From positions 124,001 through 188,000 of the forward strand of contig NZ_JASVDS010000006.1 in assembly GCF_030285365.1 (NCBI RefSeq): a stretch of DNA of 64,000 bases, given 5' to 3'. The DNA comes from Roseateles subflavus (GTDB lineage Bacteria; Pseudomonadota; Gammaproteobacteria; Burkholderiales; Burkholderiaceae_C). Shown here piece by piece: positions 39,900-51,099 of this stretch (the first letter of the stretch is position 1; the number at the start of each line of letters is the position of its first letter). The notes beneath the pieces were generated by a model. The model did no database searches and was not told the DNA's origin. It worked only from the letters and a program-made list of their open reading frames with translations. Both the position numbers and the translations under genes were made by a program.

Positions 39900-41030
39900 T
39901 TACTGAGCCAGGAGGATGCGGAGCATCCGGCGCAGCGGTTCGGCGGCGCCCCACAGCAGCTGGTCGCCGATGGTGAAGGCGCCGAGGTACTCGGGGCCCA
40001 TGGCCATCTTGCGCAGGCGGCCGACGGGGATCGTCAGCGTGCCGGTGACGGCCACCGGCGTGAGGTCCTGAATGGTGGCTTCGCGCGTGTTGGGGACAAC
40101 CTTCACCCATTCGTTGTCGGCGGCGATCATGGCCTCGATGTCCGCCAGGGGCACGTCCTTCTTGAGCTTGAAGGTCAGGGCCTGGCTGTGGCAGCGCATG
40201 GCGCCCACGCGCACGCAGAAGCCATCCACCGGCACGGCCGGGGCGCTGAAGCCCTCGCCCTGGCCCAGGATCTTGTTCGTCTCGGCCATGCCCTTCCACT
40301 CTTCGCGGGAGGTGCCGTTGCCCAGGTCCTTGTCGATCCAGGGGATCAGCGAGCCGCCCAGCGGCACGCCGAAGTTGGCGGTCTCGCCGGCCGAGAGGCC
40401 GCGCTGCTTGGCGATGATCTTGCGGTCGATCTCGAGGATGGCGCTCTTCGGGTCGGCCAGCAGCTCACGGACCTCGGCATTCAGCGTGCCGAACTGCGTC
40501 AGCAGCTCACGCATGTGCTGGGCGCCGCCGCCGGACGCGGCCTGGTAGGTCTGCGTGCTCATCCATTCGACGAGGCCCGCCTTGTACAGCGCGCCCACGC
40601 CCATCAGCATGCACGAGACGGTGCAGTTGCCGCCCACCCAGTTGCGGCCACCCTTGGCCAGGGCGTCCTTGATCACCGGCATGTTGACCGGGTCCAGGAT
40701 GATGACGGCGTCGTCCTTCATGCGCAGCGTGGAGGCGGCGTCGATCCAGTGGCCGTTCCAGCCCGCGGCACGCAGCTTGGGGAAGACCTCGGAGGTGTAG
40801 TCGCCGCCCTGCGCGGTGATGATGATCTCGCAGCGCTTGAGCTGCTCGATGTCGAAGGCATCCTGCAGCTTGGTTTCGTTCTTGGCCTGCGCCGGGGCGG
40901 CGCCGCCTGCATTGGAGGTGCTGAAGAACAGCGGTTCGATCAGGTCGAAATCGCGCTCGGCCGTCATGCGGTCCATGAGCACCGAACCGACCATGCCACG
41001 CCAGCCCACCAAACCTACGAGAGTCGTCAT
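39900..41030 (-). CDS. asd: Aspartate-semialdehyde dehydrogenase
   Basis: An NADPH-dependent enzyme (376 residues) that reduces aspartyl phosphate to the semialdehyde for Lys, Met, Thr and diaminopimelate synthesis. The N-terminal [13 protein letters not shown] is the dinucleotide loop of the Gram-negative Asd type, and the active-site Cys136 lies in VGGNCTVSC. The substrate-binding region has [11 protein letters not shown] and [14 protein letters not shown] with the catalytic His. It sits downstream of leuB with a 93-nt gap that holds a long-armed hairpin. Confidence 0.97.
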   Translation of the reverse strand: MTTLVGLVGWRGMVGSVLMDRMTAERDFDLIEPLFFSTSNAGGAAPAQAKNETKLQDAFDIEQLKRCEIIITAQGGDYTSEVFPKLRAAGWNGHWIDAASTLRMKDDAVIILDPVNMPVIKDALAKGGRNWVGGNCTVSCMLMGVGALYKAGLVEWMSTQTYQAASGGGAQHMRELLTQFGTLNAEVRELLADPKSAILEIDRKIIAKQRGLSAGETANFGVPLGGSLIPWIDKDLGNGTSREEWKGMAETNKILGQGEGFSAPAVPVDGFCVRVGAMRCHSQALTFKLKKDVPLADIEAMIAADNEWVKVVPNTREATIQDLTPVAVTGTLTIPVGRLRKMAMGPEYLGAFTIGDQLLWGAAEPLRRMLRILLAQ

Positions 41031-41053
41031 CTTGCTTCCTTTGTCATCTCACA

Positions 41054-41100
41054 CCACAAACCCGTCGCTTCCTTCTCCGGCTCGTTCGCCGGGTTTGTGG
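41054..41100. repeat. 11-bp perfect inverted repeat between leuB and asd
   Basis: CCACAAACCCG (41054-41064) and CGGGTTTGTGG (41090-41100) are perfect complements separated by 25 nt. No T-run follows on the minus strand. It may shape the asd leader or stabilise the leuB mRNA end. Confidence 0.6.
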
Positions 41101-41123
41101 AGGCGAGACGAACCGGAGCTGGA

Positions 41124-42224
<1,101 letters not shown>

Positions 42225-42249
42225 GGTGGGTGAGTCTCGAAAATGAATG

Positions 42250-42534
42250 TCAATCGTCAGACAGCCAGTGGCTCAGGCGGTGCTCGCTGGCCTTGAACAC
42301 CACATAGGCCGCCATGGCCAGGAATCCGTTGACCAGCAGCTCCAGCAGCTGGCGCAGGCCGCCCTCCATGACAGCGTCCCAGCCGTGCTGCAGCAGGAAA
42401 CGCCCGTTGGCGGAGAGCAGGTGAAAGAGGTTGAGCGTGCCGACGCCGAAGGCGAAGAAGCTCAGCACCATCACGAGGAAGGCCAGCCAGGGCCTGGCCA
42501 GCACCACGCGGCGGAACCAGGCTCTCGGGGCCAT
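42250..42534 (-). CDS. Small membrane protein in the leu operon, function unknown
   Basis: A 94-residue hydrophobic protein with two probable membrane helices ([20 protein letters not shown], about 14-33, and [18 protein letters not shown], about 63-80). A short basic head precedes them and an Asp-Asp end follows. It lies between leuD and leuB with about 22-25 nt on each side, so it is co-transcribed with the leucine genes. Small proteins at this place are common in Burkholderiales leu operons, but I know of no function. A GTG at 42537 directly before the ATG is an equally possible start. Confidence 0.75.
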   Translation of the reverse strand: MAPRAWFRRVVLARPWLAFLVMVLSFFAFGVGTLNLFHLLSANGRFLLQHGWDAVMEGGLRQLLELLVNGFLAMAAYVVFKASEHRLSHWLSDD

Positions 42535-42556
42535 CACGGCAGCGCCCTCGCCCGCC

Positions 42557-43201
42557 TCAGATCCGCCGGCCCAGCCAGGGCTTGACCAGCAGGCGCTCCG
42601 CCTCGAAGGCCTTGATCTTCTCGGCGTGACGCAGGGTCAGGCCGATGTCGTCGAAGCCGTTGAGCAGGCAGTACTTGCGGAAGGGCTGGACCTCAAAGGG
42701 CAGCTCGGCGCCATCCGGCTTGATCACGACCTGGCGTTCGAGGTCCACCGTCAGCTGGTAGCCGGGGAAGGCGTGGACCTCGTCGAACAGGCGAGCCACC
42801 TGGCTCTCCGGCAGCACGATGGGCAGCACGCCGTTCTTGAAGCAGTTGTTGAAGAAGATGTCGGCGAAGCTCGGCGCGATCAGCGCGCGGAAGCCGTACT
42901 GCTCCAGGGCCCACGGCGCATGCTCACGGCTCGAGCCGCAGCCGAAGTTGCTGCGGGCGATCAGCACGGAGGCGCCGGCATAGCGCGCCTGGTTCAGCAC
43001 GAAGTCCGGATTGGGCTTGCGCGAGGCCGGGTCCTGGCCAGGCTCGCCCTTGTCCAGGTAGCGCCACTCGTCGAACAGGTTCGGGCCGAAGCCGGTGCGC
43101 TTGATGGACTTCAGGAACTGCTTGGGGATGATGGCGTCGGTGTCGACGTTGTCGCGGTCCATGGGCGCCACGAGGCCCTTGTGGATGGTGAACTTTTCCA
43201 T
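42557..43201 (-). CDS. leuD: 3-isopropylmalate dehydratase small subunit
   Basis: The 214-residue swivelling domain of isopropylmalate isomerase. It carries [19 protein letters not shown] near the N-terminus and [13 protein letters not shown] (about 93-105), the hallmark substrate-binding loop of LeuD. It acts as a heterodimer with LeuC. The gene starts 10 nt after the leuC stop with which it is co-transcribed. Confidence 0.97.
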   Translation of the reverse strand: MEKFTIHKGLVAPMDRDNVDTDAIIPKQFLKSIKRTGFGPNLFDEWRYLDKGEPGQDPASRKPNPDFVLNQARYAGASVLIARSNFGCGSSREHAPWALEQYGFRALIAPSFADIFFNNCFKNGVLPIVLPESQVARLFDEVHAFPGYQLTVDLERQVVIKPDGAELPFEVQPFRKYCLLNGFDDIGLTLRHAEKIKAFEAERLLVKPWLGRRI

Positions 43202-43211
43202 GACGGGGTCC

Positions 43212-44624
43212 TCAGGCGATCTTGCGCACGTCGACGAAATGGCCCTGCATCGCGGCCGCGGCCGCCATCGCCGGGCTCACCAGATGCGTGCGGCCGCCGG
43301 CGCCCTGCCGGCCCTCGAAGTTGCGGTTGCTGGTGGAGGCGCAGCGCTCGCCCGGCTCCAGGCGGTCGGCATTCATGGCCAGACACATCGAGCAGCCCGG
43401 CTCGCGCCACTCGAAGCCGGCGGCGGTGAAGATGCGGTCCAGCCCCTCGGCCTCGGCCTGCGCCTTCACCAGGCCCGAACCCGGCACCACGAGGGCCAGG
43501 CGCACGTTGCTGGCAATGCGACCACCGAGGCGCTTCACCACGGCGGCGGCTTCGCGCATGTCCTCGATGCGGCTGTTGGTGCAGGAGCCGATGAAGACCT
43601 TGTCGATGCGGATGTCGCTGATGGCCTTGTTGGGCTCCAGCGCCATGTAGGTCAGCGCGCGCTCGATGGCGCCGCGCTTGACGGCGTCCTTTTCCTTGTC
43701 GGGGTCCGGCACGCGGTCCTCGATGGACAGCACCATCTCGGGCGAGGTGCCCCAGGTGACCTGCGGGCGGATCTGCGTGGCGTCCAGCTCGACGACGGCA
43801 TCGAAGTGCGCGCCGGCATCCGAGTGCAGCGTGCGCCAGTAGCGCACGGCCTGCTCCCATTCGACGCCCTGCGGCGAGAAGGGGCGGCCCTGGACGTAGT
43901 GGATGGTGATGTCATCCACGGCGACCAGGCCGGCGCGGGCGCCCGCCTCGATGGCCATGTTGCAGACCGTCATGCGGCCTTCCATGCTCAGCGCGCGGAT
44001 CGCCGAGCCGGCGAACTCGATGGTGTAGCCCGTGCCGCCGGCCGTGCCGATGCGGCCGATGATGGCCAGCACGATGTCCTTGGCGCCGACGCCAGGCAAG
44101 ACCTGACCCTCGACCTTCACCAGCATGTTCTTCGCCTTCTTGGCGAGCAGCGTCTGCGTGGCGAGCACGTGCTCGACCTCGGAGGTGCCGATGCCATGGG
44201 CCAGGGCGCCGAAGGCGCCGTGCGTGGAGGTGTGGCTGTCACCGCAGACCACGGTCATGCCGGGCAGCGTGGCGCCCTGCTCCGGGCCGATCACATGCAC
44301 GATGCCCTGGCGGCGGTCGCTCATCTTGAACTGCGTGATGCCATGGCGGTCGCAGTTGGCATCCAGCGTGTCGACCTGCAGCCGCGAGATGGGGTCGGCG
44401 ATGCCGGCGCTGCGGTCCGTCGTGGGCACGTTGTGGTCGCTCACCGCCAGATTGGCCGACAGACGCCAGACCTTGCGGCCGGCCATGTCCAGCCCCTCGA
44501 AGGCCTGCGGACTGGTCACCTCGTGGACGAGATGGCGGTCGATGTAGAGCACGGCGGTGCCGTCTTCCTCGGTGTGCACGACGTGCTCGTCCCAGAGCTT
44601 GTCGTAGAGGGTGCGTGCGCTCAT
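43212..44624 (-). CDS. leuC: 3-isopropylmalate dehydratase large subunit
   Basis: The aconitase-like catalytic subunit of 470 residues with a [4Fe-4S] cluster. Cluster cysteines lie in [14 protein letters not shown] and [26 protein letters not shown] is another family hallmark. The start at 44624 ([16 protein letters not shown]) is the conserved one; the open frame to 44783 overlaps the regulator gene. It isomerises 2-isopropylmalate to 3-isopropylmalate with LeuD. The LysR-type gene lies 31 nt upstream on the same strand. Confidence 0.97.
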   Translation of the reverse strand: MSARTLYDKLWDEHVVHTEEDGTAVLYIDRHLVHEVTSPQAFEGLDMAGRKVWRLSANLAVSDHNVPTTDRSAGIADPISRLQVDTLDANCDRHGITQFKMSDRRQGIVHVIGPEQGATLPGMTVVCGDSHTSTHGAFGALAHGIGTSEVEHVLATQTLLAKKAKNMLVKVEGQVLPGVGAKDIVLAIIGRIGTAGGTGYTIEFAGSAIRALSMEGRMTVCNMAIEAGARAGLVAVDDITIHYVQGRPFSPQGVEWEQAVRYWRTLHSDAGAHFDAVVELDATQIRPQVTWGTSPEMVLSIEDRVPDPDKEKDAVKRGAIERALTYMALEPNKAISDIRIDKVFIGSCTNSRIEDMREAAAVVKRLGGRIASNVRLALVVPGSGLVKAQAEAEGLDRIFTAAGFEWREPGCSMCLAMNADRLEPGERCASTSNRNFEGRQGAGGRTHLVSPAMAAAAAMQGHFVDVRKIA

Positions 44625-44655
44625 GGCGGAGTTCCTGTCAGTGGTGCGGGGGCGC

Positions 44656-45591
44656 TCAGGCCTTGCCGCGCAGGGGTGGGGTGGAGGCCGTGGTCTCGGT
44701 CCGGGTCTCGGGCGGGCACAGGGCGTCCACGAATCGCTGGACCACGGTGGGCAGGCGCTCTTGGCGCAGCACGCCCAGCACATAGTCGCGCTTGGCCCAG
44801 TCCTCCTCGAGCCGCAGCTGGCGGACCTTGAAGACCTGGGCGAATCGTTCGGCCGGCGCCTGCGGCAGCACGGCCACGCCCAGGCCCGCTTCCACGAGCT
44901 GGGCGATGGCGTCGAAGCCGCGCACCTGCAGGCGCGCGTTGAGGGTGCGGCCGCGGGCGAGCGCCTGCTCGCGCATCAGCTCCTGGGCGGCGGCACCGGC
45001 GTGCAGGCCGACGAGGTCGTAGTCCAGCAGCTCGTCGAACGTGATCGACGCGCGCTCGGCCAGCGCGTGGCTCTCGGGCACCAGCACGGCCAGGCGGCCG
45101 GATCGGTAGTTGAAGGTCTGCATGCGGCTGTCCAGCAGCGGCGCGGTGAACACGCCGACATCGGCGCGCCCTTCCGCCACGGCGGCCTGCACCTCGGCGC
45201 TGGTCAGGTCTTCCAGGCTGATGCGGATCTGCGGATGGGCCTGCGAGAAAGCCACCAGATCGGGCGGCAGGGCCTCGGCGATGGCGCCGCTGTTGGCCAC
45301 GATGCGCAGGTGGCCCTTGATGCCGCGGGCGAATTCCATCACCTCGCTCTCGAGCGCATGCAGCGAGGCATGCAGCGAGCGGATGTGCCGCACCAGCGCG
45401 CGGCAGGCCTCGGTGGGCTCGACGCCGCGGGCGCGGCGCTCGAACAGCTGCACCCCCAGGCGCGTCTCGAGATCGGAGATCCGCTTGGACGCCGCGGCCA
45501 GCGCGAGGTGCTCGCGCTCCGCGCCGCGGGTGATCGAACGCGTCTGTTCGATCGCCAGCACGAGGTTCAGGGTGGTGAGGTCGAGTCGCAT
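44656..45591 (-). CDS. LysR-type transcriptional regulator beside leuC
   Basis: A 311-residue LysR regulator: N-terminal winged helix-turn-helix (residues 1-60, [22 protein letters not shown]) and a periplasmic-binding-like effector domain (about 90-295). It is transcribed in the same direction as leuCDB and only 31 nt upstream, rather than divergently, so it may share the transcript. Two palindromes containing CTTCGC lie in its own upstream region and are candidate self-operators. The effector is unknown; control of leucine genes is an inference from position. Confidence 0.9.
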   Translation of the reverse strand: MRLDLTTLNLVLAIEQTRSITRGAEREHLALAAASKRISDLETRLGVQLFERRARGVEPTEACRALVRHIRSLHASLHALESEVMEFARGIKGHLRIVANSGAIAEALPPDLVAFSQAHPQIRISLEDLTSAEVQAAVAEGRADVGVFTAPLLDSRMQTFNYRSGRLAVLVPESHALAERASITFDELLDYDLVGLHAGAAAQELMREQALARGRTLNARLQVRGFDAIAQLVEAGLGVAVLPQAPAERFAQVFKVRQLRLEEDWAKRDYVLGVLRQERLPTVVQRFVDALCPPETRTETTASTPPLRGKA

Positions 45592-45616
45592 GTTGAGTGG
45601 CCTTGGCAGTAATTTA

Positions 45617-45677
45617 GTCTTCGCGGAAGACTTTGTTACTACCCAATCACCCAAACAAGCCTTCGCGCAAAGCGAAG
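45617..45677. promoter_or_regulatory. Two palindromes upstream of the LysR gene, candidate operators
   Basis: GTCTTC-GCG-GAAGAC (45617-45631) and CTTCGC-N5-GCGAAG (45661-45677) are perfect inverted repeats that share the CTTCGC core and are 44 nt apart. They lie 26-86 nt before the LysR start codon, an arrangement typical of LysR recognition and activation sites. Confidence 0.55.
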
Positions 45678-45733
45678 AATACCAAGCTATTCGGCCCTGA
45701 CAAGCGGGCGCTTGAAAAATTGCGGTCGAGCGA

Positions 45734-46318
45734 TCAGTGCAGCACGAGATCCCGGGGGGCCCGGCGGACGAGGATGTACACCTGCAGCAGGTCCACCGCA
45801 GAGCTGTAAATGTTGCAGGCGGCGACAACGCCAACCAGAAGCGAGGGCTTCCAGATGCCGGACATCAGCGCCCCAAAGGGCAGAACCGTCAGGACCAGAA
45901 AGGGAAAGACCGAGATCCAGATGAACTGTCCCCGCGTCTTGGGCCCGCCGATCTTCACGAAGACCGTGGACATCCAGACCGGATGGCGCCGCCAGAACAC
46001 GAGCAGGGTGTCCGGACGGCGGAGGCGGGCCGGCAGCGCCAGCAGGTGAAGGCACTCATGGCCCAGCGTGCACACGAGGAGCGGCGTGAGTGTCCAAAGC
46101 AGAGCCGAGATCGCGAGTCCCCCGGGACTGCGAGACAGCATCGGTGACAGGCCCAGTTCAGGAAACACCAGGCAGGCCCAAAGGAGCACACCGGCCAACA
46201 TGCCATACAGGCCCAGCCGGCTGCCATGCCGCATCAGCTGCGAGACGTCATCGGCCAGGTCAGGCGTCGCCAAATCGGCCCGGGCCAGCGCCGTCGGCGA
46301 CGTCGACAGGAACCTCAT
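45734..46318 (-). CDS. DUF3267-type putative zincin membrane protease
   Basis: A 194-residue membrane protein with about four hydrophobic segments. The second or third contains H-E-C-L-H (His87, Glu88, His91 in LGHECLHLLALP), the HExxH zinc motif of the DUF3267 family. A possible third ligand is in the C-terminal region VDLLQVYILVRRAPRD (Asp). It lies alone between the LysR gene and the methylmalonyl cluster. The substrate is unknown; similarity to site-2 proteases is only in general layout. Confidence 0.7.
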   Translation of the reverse strand: MRFLSTSPTALARADLATPDLADDVSQLMRHGSRLGLYGMLAGVLLWACLVFPELGLSPMLSRSPGGLAISALLWTLTPLLVCTLGHECLHLLALPARLRRPDTLLVFWRRHPVWMSTVFVKIGGPKTRGQFIWISVFPFLVLTVLPFGALMSGIWKPSLLVGVVAACNIYSSAVDLLQVYILVRRAPRDLVLH

Positions 46319-46343
46319 GCCAGCGGACGCCGCCGCCCCCGCT

Positions 46344-46826
46344 TCAGGCTGAACCCAGCGCGGCCACCACCTCCGGCGGCGCCTGCACCAGCTCGATCAG
46401 CACCCCTTCCCCGCCGATGGGGAACTCGTCGTTGCTCTTGGGATGGATGAAGCAGATGTCGAAGCCGGCGGCGCCCTTGCGGATGCCACCGGGCGCGAAG
46501 CGCACGCCGTTCGCGCTCATCCACTCGACGGCCTTGGGCAGGTCATCCACCCACAGGCCGACGTGGTTGAGCGGCGTGGCGTGCACGGCCGGCTTCTTCT
46601 CGGGGTCCAGCGGCTGCATGAGATCGACCTCGACCTTGTGCGGACCGCTGCCGATGGCGCAGATGTCCTCGTCCACGTTCTCGCGCTCGGAGACGAAGTT
46701 GCCCGTCACGGTCAGGCCGAGGACGTCGACCCACAGCTTGCGCAGGGCCTGCTTGTCGGGACCGCCGATGGCGATCTGCTGGATGCCGAGGATTCGATAG
46801 GGCTTGGGGCTCATGGCGCGGTTCAT
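46344..46826 (-). CDS. VOC protein, methylmalonyl-CoA epimerase-like
   Basis: A 160-residue vicinal-oxygen-chelate protein with two beta-alpha-beta-beta-beta modules. The C-terminal half matches methylmalonyl-CoA epimerases ([10 protein letters not shown], then FIHPKS and GVLIELVQ), keeping the His and Glu metal ligands. The first ligand His, expected in the first strand, is replaced by Gln (G-I-Q-Q-I-A-I). A six-residue insertion follows HPKS. Its ATG overlaps the pccA stop (ATGA), so it is part of the propionyl-CoA operon. Epimerisation of (S)- to (R)-methylmalonyl-CoA is the natural role from context. The altered ligand makes this less certain. Confidence 0.75.
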   Translation of the reverse strand: MNRAMSPKPYRILGIQQIAIGGPDKQALRKLWVDVLGLTVTGNFVSERENVDEDICAIGSGPHKVEVDLMQPLDPEKKPAVHATPLNHVGLWVDDLPKAVEWMSANGVRFAPGGIRKGAAGFDICFIHPKSNDEFPIGGEGVLIELVQAPPEVVAALGSA

Positions 46827-48898
46827 TCAAAGCGGAGGATCGGCTGGTCAACGGACAGGCTCTCGCCCGTCTTCGCCAGGACTTCGGCGACCTTCACATC
46901 GCGCTCGGCCACGAGGATGTTCTCCATCTTCATGGCCTCGATCACCGCAAGGCGCTCACCCGCCTGCACGAGCTGCCCCGGCTGCACGGCGATGTGCACG
47001 AGCAGGCCCGGCATCGGCGAGAGCAGGAACTTGCTGGTGTCGGGCGGGGCCTTGTAGGGCATGAGCTTCAGCAGCTCGGCCGCGCGCTTCGGAAGCACGG
47101 TGACGTCCATCGCGAAGCCGTTGTGGTTGACGCGGTAGGCCAGCGGGTTCTTGCCGGGGCCGCGCTCGGCCTGCGCGACGAAGGACTGCCCGTTGACCGT
47201 GCCCTCGAGGCGGATGTCGTTCAGGCGCGAGTTGCAGACGATCTGGTAGCGCTGGCCGCCGACCTCGACGATGGCCTCGCCCTTGTGGCCGGTGTACTCG
47301 GCCACGTGGACGTCATGATGGGTCTGCTTGCCGGCGCCCTCGCTGACCACCGCGACGCAGTCGCTGTCGATGCGCACCTCATGGCCTGGCAGCTGGCCGC
47401 TGATGCCGGCCGCGCGCTCGCGCGTCTTGCGGCGGATGAAGGCGGCCAGGGCGACGAGGAATCGCGGATCCGCATGCGGCACGTCCTCGGCGCGGAAGCC
47501 GCCGCCGTAATGCTGGGCGATGAAGCCGGTGTTGAAGTTGCCGGTGACGAAGTCCGGATGGGCCAGCAGCGCGGCCTGGAAGGGGATGTTGCTGGAGATG
47601 CCGCGGATCACGAAGCCATTGAGCGCCTCGCGCATCTTGGCGATGGCCTCGTTGCGGTCGCGCCCGTGCACGATGAGCTTGGCGATCATCGAGTCGTAGA
47701 ACATCGGGATCTCGCCGCCCTCGTACACGCCCGTGTCCACGCGCACGCCCCCGAACTGGCCGGCGGCATAGGCCTCGCCCTGCAGCGTCGGCGTGCCCTG
47801 CTCCAGGTTCGCGGCGGGCGGCTGGTACTTCACCAGGCGGCCGGTCGAGGGCAGGAAGTTGCGGAACGGGTCCTCGGCGTTGATGCGGCACTCGATCGCC
47901 CAGCCGTCCTTCTTGATGTCGGCCTGGCCGAAACCGAGCTTCTCGCCGGCAGCCACGCGGATCATCTGCTCGACGAGGTCGAGGCCGGTGATGCATTCCG
48001 TGACCGGGTGCTCCACCTGCAGACGGGTGTTCATCTCCAGGAAGTAGAAGTCCTGGTTCTTGCCGACCACGAACTCCACCGTGCCGGCACTCTGGTACTT
48101 CACGGCCTTGGCCAGGGCCACCGCCTGCTCGCCCATGGCCTTGCGCGTGACGTCGCTGATGAAGGGCGACGGCGCCTCCTCGATCACCTTCTGGTGGCGG
48201 CGCTGGATGGAGCACTCGCGCTCATGCAGATAGACCACGTTGCCGTGCGCATCACCCAGCACCTGGATCTCGATGTGACGCGGCTGCTCGACGAACTTCT
48301 CCATGAAGACGCGGTCGTCGCCGAAGCTGTTGCGCGCCTCGTTGCGGCAGGAGCTGAAGCCTTCGAAGCATTCCTTGTCGTTGAAGGCCACGCGCAGGCC
48401 CTTGCCGCCGCCGCCGGCACTGGCCTTGATCATGACCGGGTAGCCGATCTTCTTCGCGATCTCGACGGCCTCCTCGGGCGAGAGGATGGGCTCGTTGTGG
48501 CCGGGAATGGTGCTGACCTTGGCCTCGTTCGCGAGCTTCTTGGAGGCGATCTTGTCGCCCATGGCCGCGATCGAATAGTGCTTCGGGCCGATGAACACGA
48601 TGCCCTCTTCCTCGCAGCGGCGGGCGAAGTCCTCGTTCTCGGACAGGAAGCCGTAGCCGGGGTGCAGCGCTTCGGCACCGGTGGCCTTACAGGCGGCGAT
48701 GATCTTGTCGGCCACAAGGTAGGACTCGCGGCTCGGCGCCGGGCCCAGCAGCACGGACTCGTCGGCCAGCTCGACGTGGCGGGCGTCCTTGTCCGCCTCG
48801 GAATAGACCGCGACGGTCTTGATGCCCATCTTGCGAGCCGTCTTGATGACGCGGCAGGCGATTTCACCCCGGTTGGCGATCAGGATCTTCTTAAACAT
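46823..48898 (-). CDS. pccA: Propionyl/acetyl-CoA carboxylase alpha subunit (biotin-dependent)
   Basis: A 691-residue protein with the full biotin carboxylase domain ([35 protein letters not shown] loop, [31 protein letters not shown]) and a BT linker domain. The C-terminal biotinyl domain has the biotin lysine at 657 in EAMKMEN. Together with PccB it carboxylates propionyl-CoA to (S)-methylmalonyl-CoA. Context with methylmalonyl-CoA mutase and MeaB favours propionyl-CoA as substrate. It is separated from pccB by a small secreted-protein gene. Confidence 0.95.
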   Translation of the reverse strand: MFKKILIANRGEIACRVIKTARKMGIKTVAVYSEADKDARHVELADESVLLGPAPSRESYLVADKIIAACKATGAEALHPGYGFLSENEDFARRCEEEGIVFIGPKHYSIAAMGDKIASKKLANEAKVSTIPGHNEPILSPEEAVEIAKKIGYPVMIKASAGGGGKGLRVAFNDKECFEGFSSCRNEARNSFGDDRVFMEKFVEQPRHIEIQVLGDAHGNVVYLHERECSIQRRHQKVIEEAPSPFISDVTRKAMGEQAVALAKAVKYQSAGTVEFVVGKNQDFYFLEMNTRLQVEHPVTECITGLDLVEQMIRVAAGEKLGFGQADIKKDGWAIECRINAEDPFRNFLPSTGRLVKYQPPAANLEQGTPTLQGEAYAAGQFGGVRVDTGVYEGGEIPMFYDSMIAKLIVHGRDRNEAIAKMREALNGFVIRGISSNIPFQAALLAHPDFVTGNFNTGFIAQHYGGGFRAEDVPHADPRFLVALAAFIRRKTRERAAGISGQLPGHEVRIDSDCVAVVSEGAGKQTHHDVHVAEYTGHKGEAIVEVGGQRYQIVCNSRLNDIRLEGTVNGQSFVAQAERGPGKNPLAYRVNHNGFAMDVTVLPKRAAELLKLMPYKAPPDTSKFLLSPMPGLLVHIAVQPGQLVQAGERLAVIEAMKMENILVAERDVKVAEVLAKTGESLSVDQPILRFE

Positions 48899-48952
48899 GG
48901 TGCCTCCAAGCTGGCAGAACGCCAGCCTTCGATTCGAAATTCAGACAGTGAT

Positions 48953-49549
48953 TCACGGACGCGCTCCCGCCGGCATCGTGCGCAGGCAGCGGGCCACCCA
49001 GGCCTCCTGGCGCTCCCGCATCCAGCGCGCAGCGCCGTCCTTGCGGGGCGCGGCGCCTTCGTAGCTGAAGCGCAGCATGGACTCCGCACGCGCCACCTCG
49101 AGCCCATCGGCCAGGAGGGCGGTGCCCTCGCGCAGGTCGCGGCGCGCATCGGCCAGCGCCACGCCGTCCGCGCGGTAGAGCAGGATCACGGGCAGCGTAT
49201 CGAGGTCGGCGCCGCACAGCGCGCGCTGCTCGGGGTGGCTGTGCGGCGCGACGCGGGCCGCGCAGCGCTCGAAGCCCTGCTCCGCCCAGCGCCGCAGCTG
49301 CTCGCCGTCCGCATCCGCGGCCTGCGCCAGCTGCTCGCGCCACCAGGCCTGGTCCTCGGCCGCCACACCGCCGGTCTGCGCCAGCGCCATCAGGGCCGCG
49401 AGGCCGTCCTCGGTGCCGCGGGATTCCAGCAGGTCCAGGCTCTGCGCCGGCAGCGCCCGCAGCGCCACGCAGGCCGCCACGCCCGCGGGCGATGCGGACG
49501 GGGCAGCGGCGGGCGTCAGGGCGGCCATGAGCAGGAGCGCGGGCAGCAT
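48953..49549 (-). CDS. Small exported protein between pccB and pccA, function unknown
   Basis: A 198-residue protein with an N-terminal hydrophobic signal (MLPALLLMAALTPAAAPSAS) and a mature part that is helical, rich in Ala/Arg/Leu, with four cysteines (CVAL, FERC, ALCG, VARC) that could form disulfides in the periplasm. No known domain is recognised. It starts 7 nt after pccB and ends 54 nt before pccA, so it is within the operon although its partners are cytosolic. This odd placement is seen directly; a role is not inferable. Confidence 0.7.
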   Translation of the reverse strand: MLPALLLMAALTPAAAPSASPAGVAACVALRALPAQSLDLLESRGTEDGLAALMALAQTGGVAAEDQAWWREQLAQAADADGEQLRRWAEQGFERCAARVAPHSHPEQRALCGADLDTLPVILLYRADGVALADARRDLREGTALLADGLEVARAESMLRFSYEGAAPRKDGAARWMRERQEAWVARCLRTMPAGARP

Positions 49550-49556
49550 CGGGACG

Positions 49557-51089
49557 TCAGAGCGGGATGTTCCCGTGCTTGCGCCACGGGTTCTCGAGCT
49601 TTTTGTCCTTGAGCATCACCAGCGAGCGGCAGATGCGCTTGCGCGTCTCGTGCGGCTGGATGACGTCGTCGATGAAGCCGCGGGCGCCGGCCACGAAGGG
49701 GTTGGCGAAGCGGGCCTTGTACTCGGCCTCCTTGGCCGCGAGCTTGGCCGGATCGCCCTTGTCCTCGCGGAAGATGATCTCCACCGCCCCCTTGGCCCCC
49801 ATCACCGCGATCTCGGCATTGGGCCAGGCGAAGTTGACGTCGCCGCGCAGGTGCTTGGAGGCCATCACGTCGTAGGCGCCGCCGTAGGCCTTGCGGGTGA
49901 TGACCGTCACCTTGGGCACCGTGCACTCGGCGTAGGCGTAGAGCAGCTTGGCGCCATGCTTGATGATGCCGCCGTACTCCTGCGAGGTGCCGGGCATGAA
50001 GCCGGGCACGTCCACGAAGGTGATCACCGGGATGTTGAAGGCGTCGCAGAAGCGCACGAAGCGCGCGGCCTTGATGGAGCTCTTGATGTCCAGGCAGCCG
50101 GCCAGCACCAGCGGCTGGTTGGCCACGATGCCCACGGTCTGGCCATCCATGCGGGCGAAACCGGTGAGGATGTTCTTGGCGTACTCGGGCTGCAGCTCGA
50201 AGAAGTCCCCGTCGTCCACGACCTTCAGGATCAACTCCTTCATGTCGTAGGGCTTGTTGGGGTTGTCGGGCACCAGGGTATCCAGCGAGATGTCCATGCG
50301 GCTGCCCGGATCGCCGCTGGGGCGCTTGGGGGCCTTCTCGCGGTTGTTCAGCGGCAGGTAGTTGAAGAAGCGCCGCAGCATCATGATGGCCTCGACGTCG
50401 TTCTCGAAGGCCAGATCGGCCACGCCGCTCTTGCTGCTGTGGGTGCTGGCGCCGCCCAGCTCCTCGGCCGTGACCTCCTCGTGCGTCACGGTCTTCACCA
50501 CCTCGGGGCCGGTGACGAACATGTAGGAGCTGTCCTTCACCATGAAGATGAAGTCGGTCATGGCCGGCGAGTACACCGCGCCGCCCGCGCAGGGGCCCAT
50601 GATCAGGCTGATCTGCGGGATCACGCCCGAGGCCAGCACGTTCTTCTGGAACACGTCGGCGTAGCCGCCCAGCGAGGCCACGCCCTCCTGGATGCGTGCG
50701 CCGCCCGAGTCATTGAGGCCGATCACCGGAGCGCCGACCTTCATGGCCTGGTCCATGATCTTGCAGATCTTCTCGGCGTGCGACTCCGAGAGCGCGCCGC
50801 CGAAGACGGTGAAGTCCTGGCTGAAGCAGAAGGCCAGGCGGCCGTTGATCATGCCGTAGCCGGTCACCACGCCATCGCCGGGGATCTTGTTGTCGGCCAT
50901 GCCGAAGTCCACGCAGCGGTGCTCGACGAACATGTCCCATTCCTCGAAGGTGCCTTCGTCGAAGAGGAGCTCGATGCGCTCACGCGCCGTCAGCTTGCCC
51001 TTGGCGTGCTGGGCGGCGATGCGCTTCTCGCCACCGCCCAGCCGCGCCTTGGCGCGCTTCTCTTCAAGCATTTGTTGGATGTCGTGCAT
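49557..51089 (-). CDS. pccB: Propionyl-CoA carboxylase beta subunit
   Basis: A 510-residue carboxyltransferase with N- and C-terminal crotonase-like halves: [14 protein letters not shown] and [12 protein letters not shown] (acyl-CoA/biotin oxyanion holes), then [14 protein letters not shown] and [13 protein letters not shown]. The start at 51089 has AAAGGA 8 nt upstream; the longer frame to 51263 overlaps meaB and lacks homology. It works with PccA to make methylmalonyl-CoA. It follows meaB by 10 nt. Confidence 0.96.
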   Translation of the reverse strand: MHDIQQMLEEKRAKARLGGGEKRIAAQHAKGKLTARERIELLFDEGTFEEWDMFVEHRCVDFGMADNKIPGDGVVTGYGMINGRLAFCFSQDFTVFGGALSESHAEKICKIMDQAMKVGAPVIGLNDSGGARIQEGVASLGGYADVFQKNVLASGVIPQISLIMGPCAGGAVYSPAMTDFIFMVKDSSYMFVTGPEVVKTVTHEEVTAEELGGASTHSSKSGVADLAFENDVEAIMMLRRFFNYLPLNNREKAPKRPSGDPGSRMDISLDTLVPDNPNKPYDMKELILKVVDDGDFFELQPEYAKNILTGFARMDGQTVGIVANQPLVLAGCLDIKSSIKAARFVRFCDAFNIPVITFVDVPGFMPGTSQEYGGIIKHGAKLLYAYAECTVPKVTVITRKAYGGAYDVMASKHLRGDVNFAWPNAEIAVMGAKGAVEIIFREDKGDPAKLAAKEAEYKARFANPFVAGARGFIDDVIQPHETRKRICRSLVMLKDKKLENPWRKHGNIPL

Positions 51090-51099
51090 AACGGTCCTT

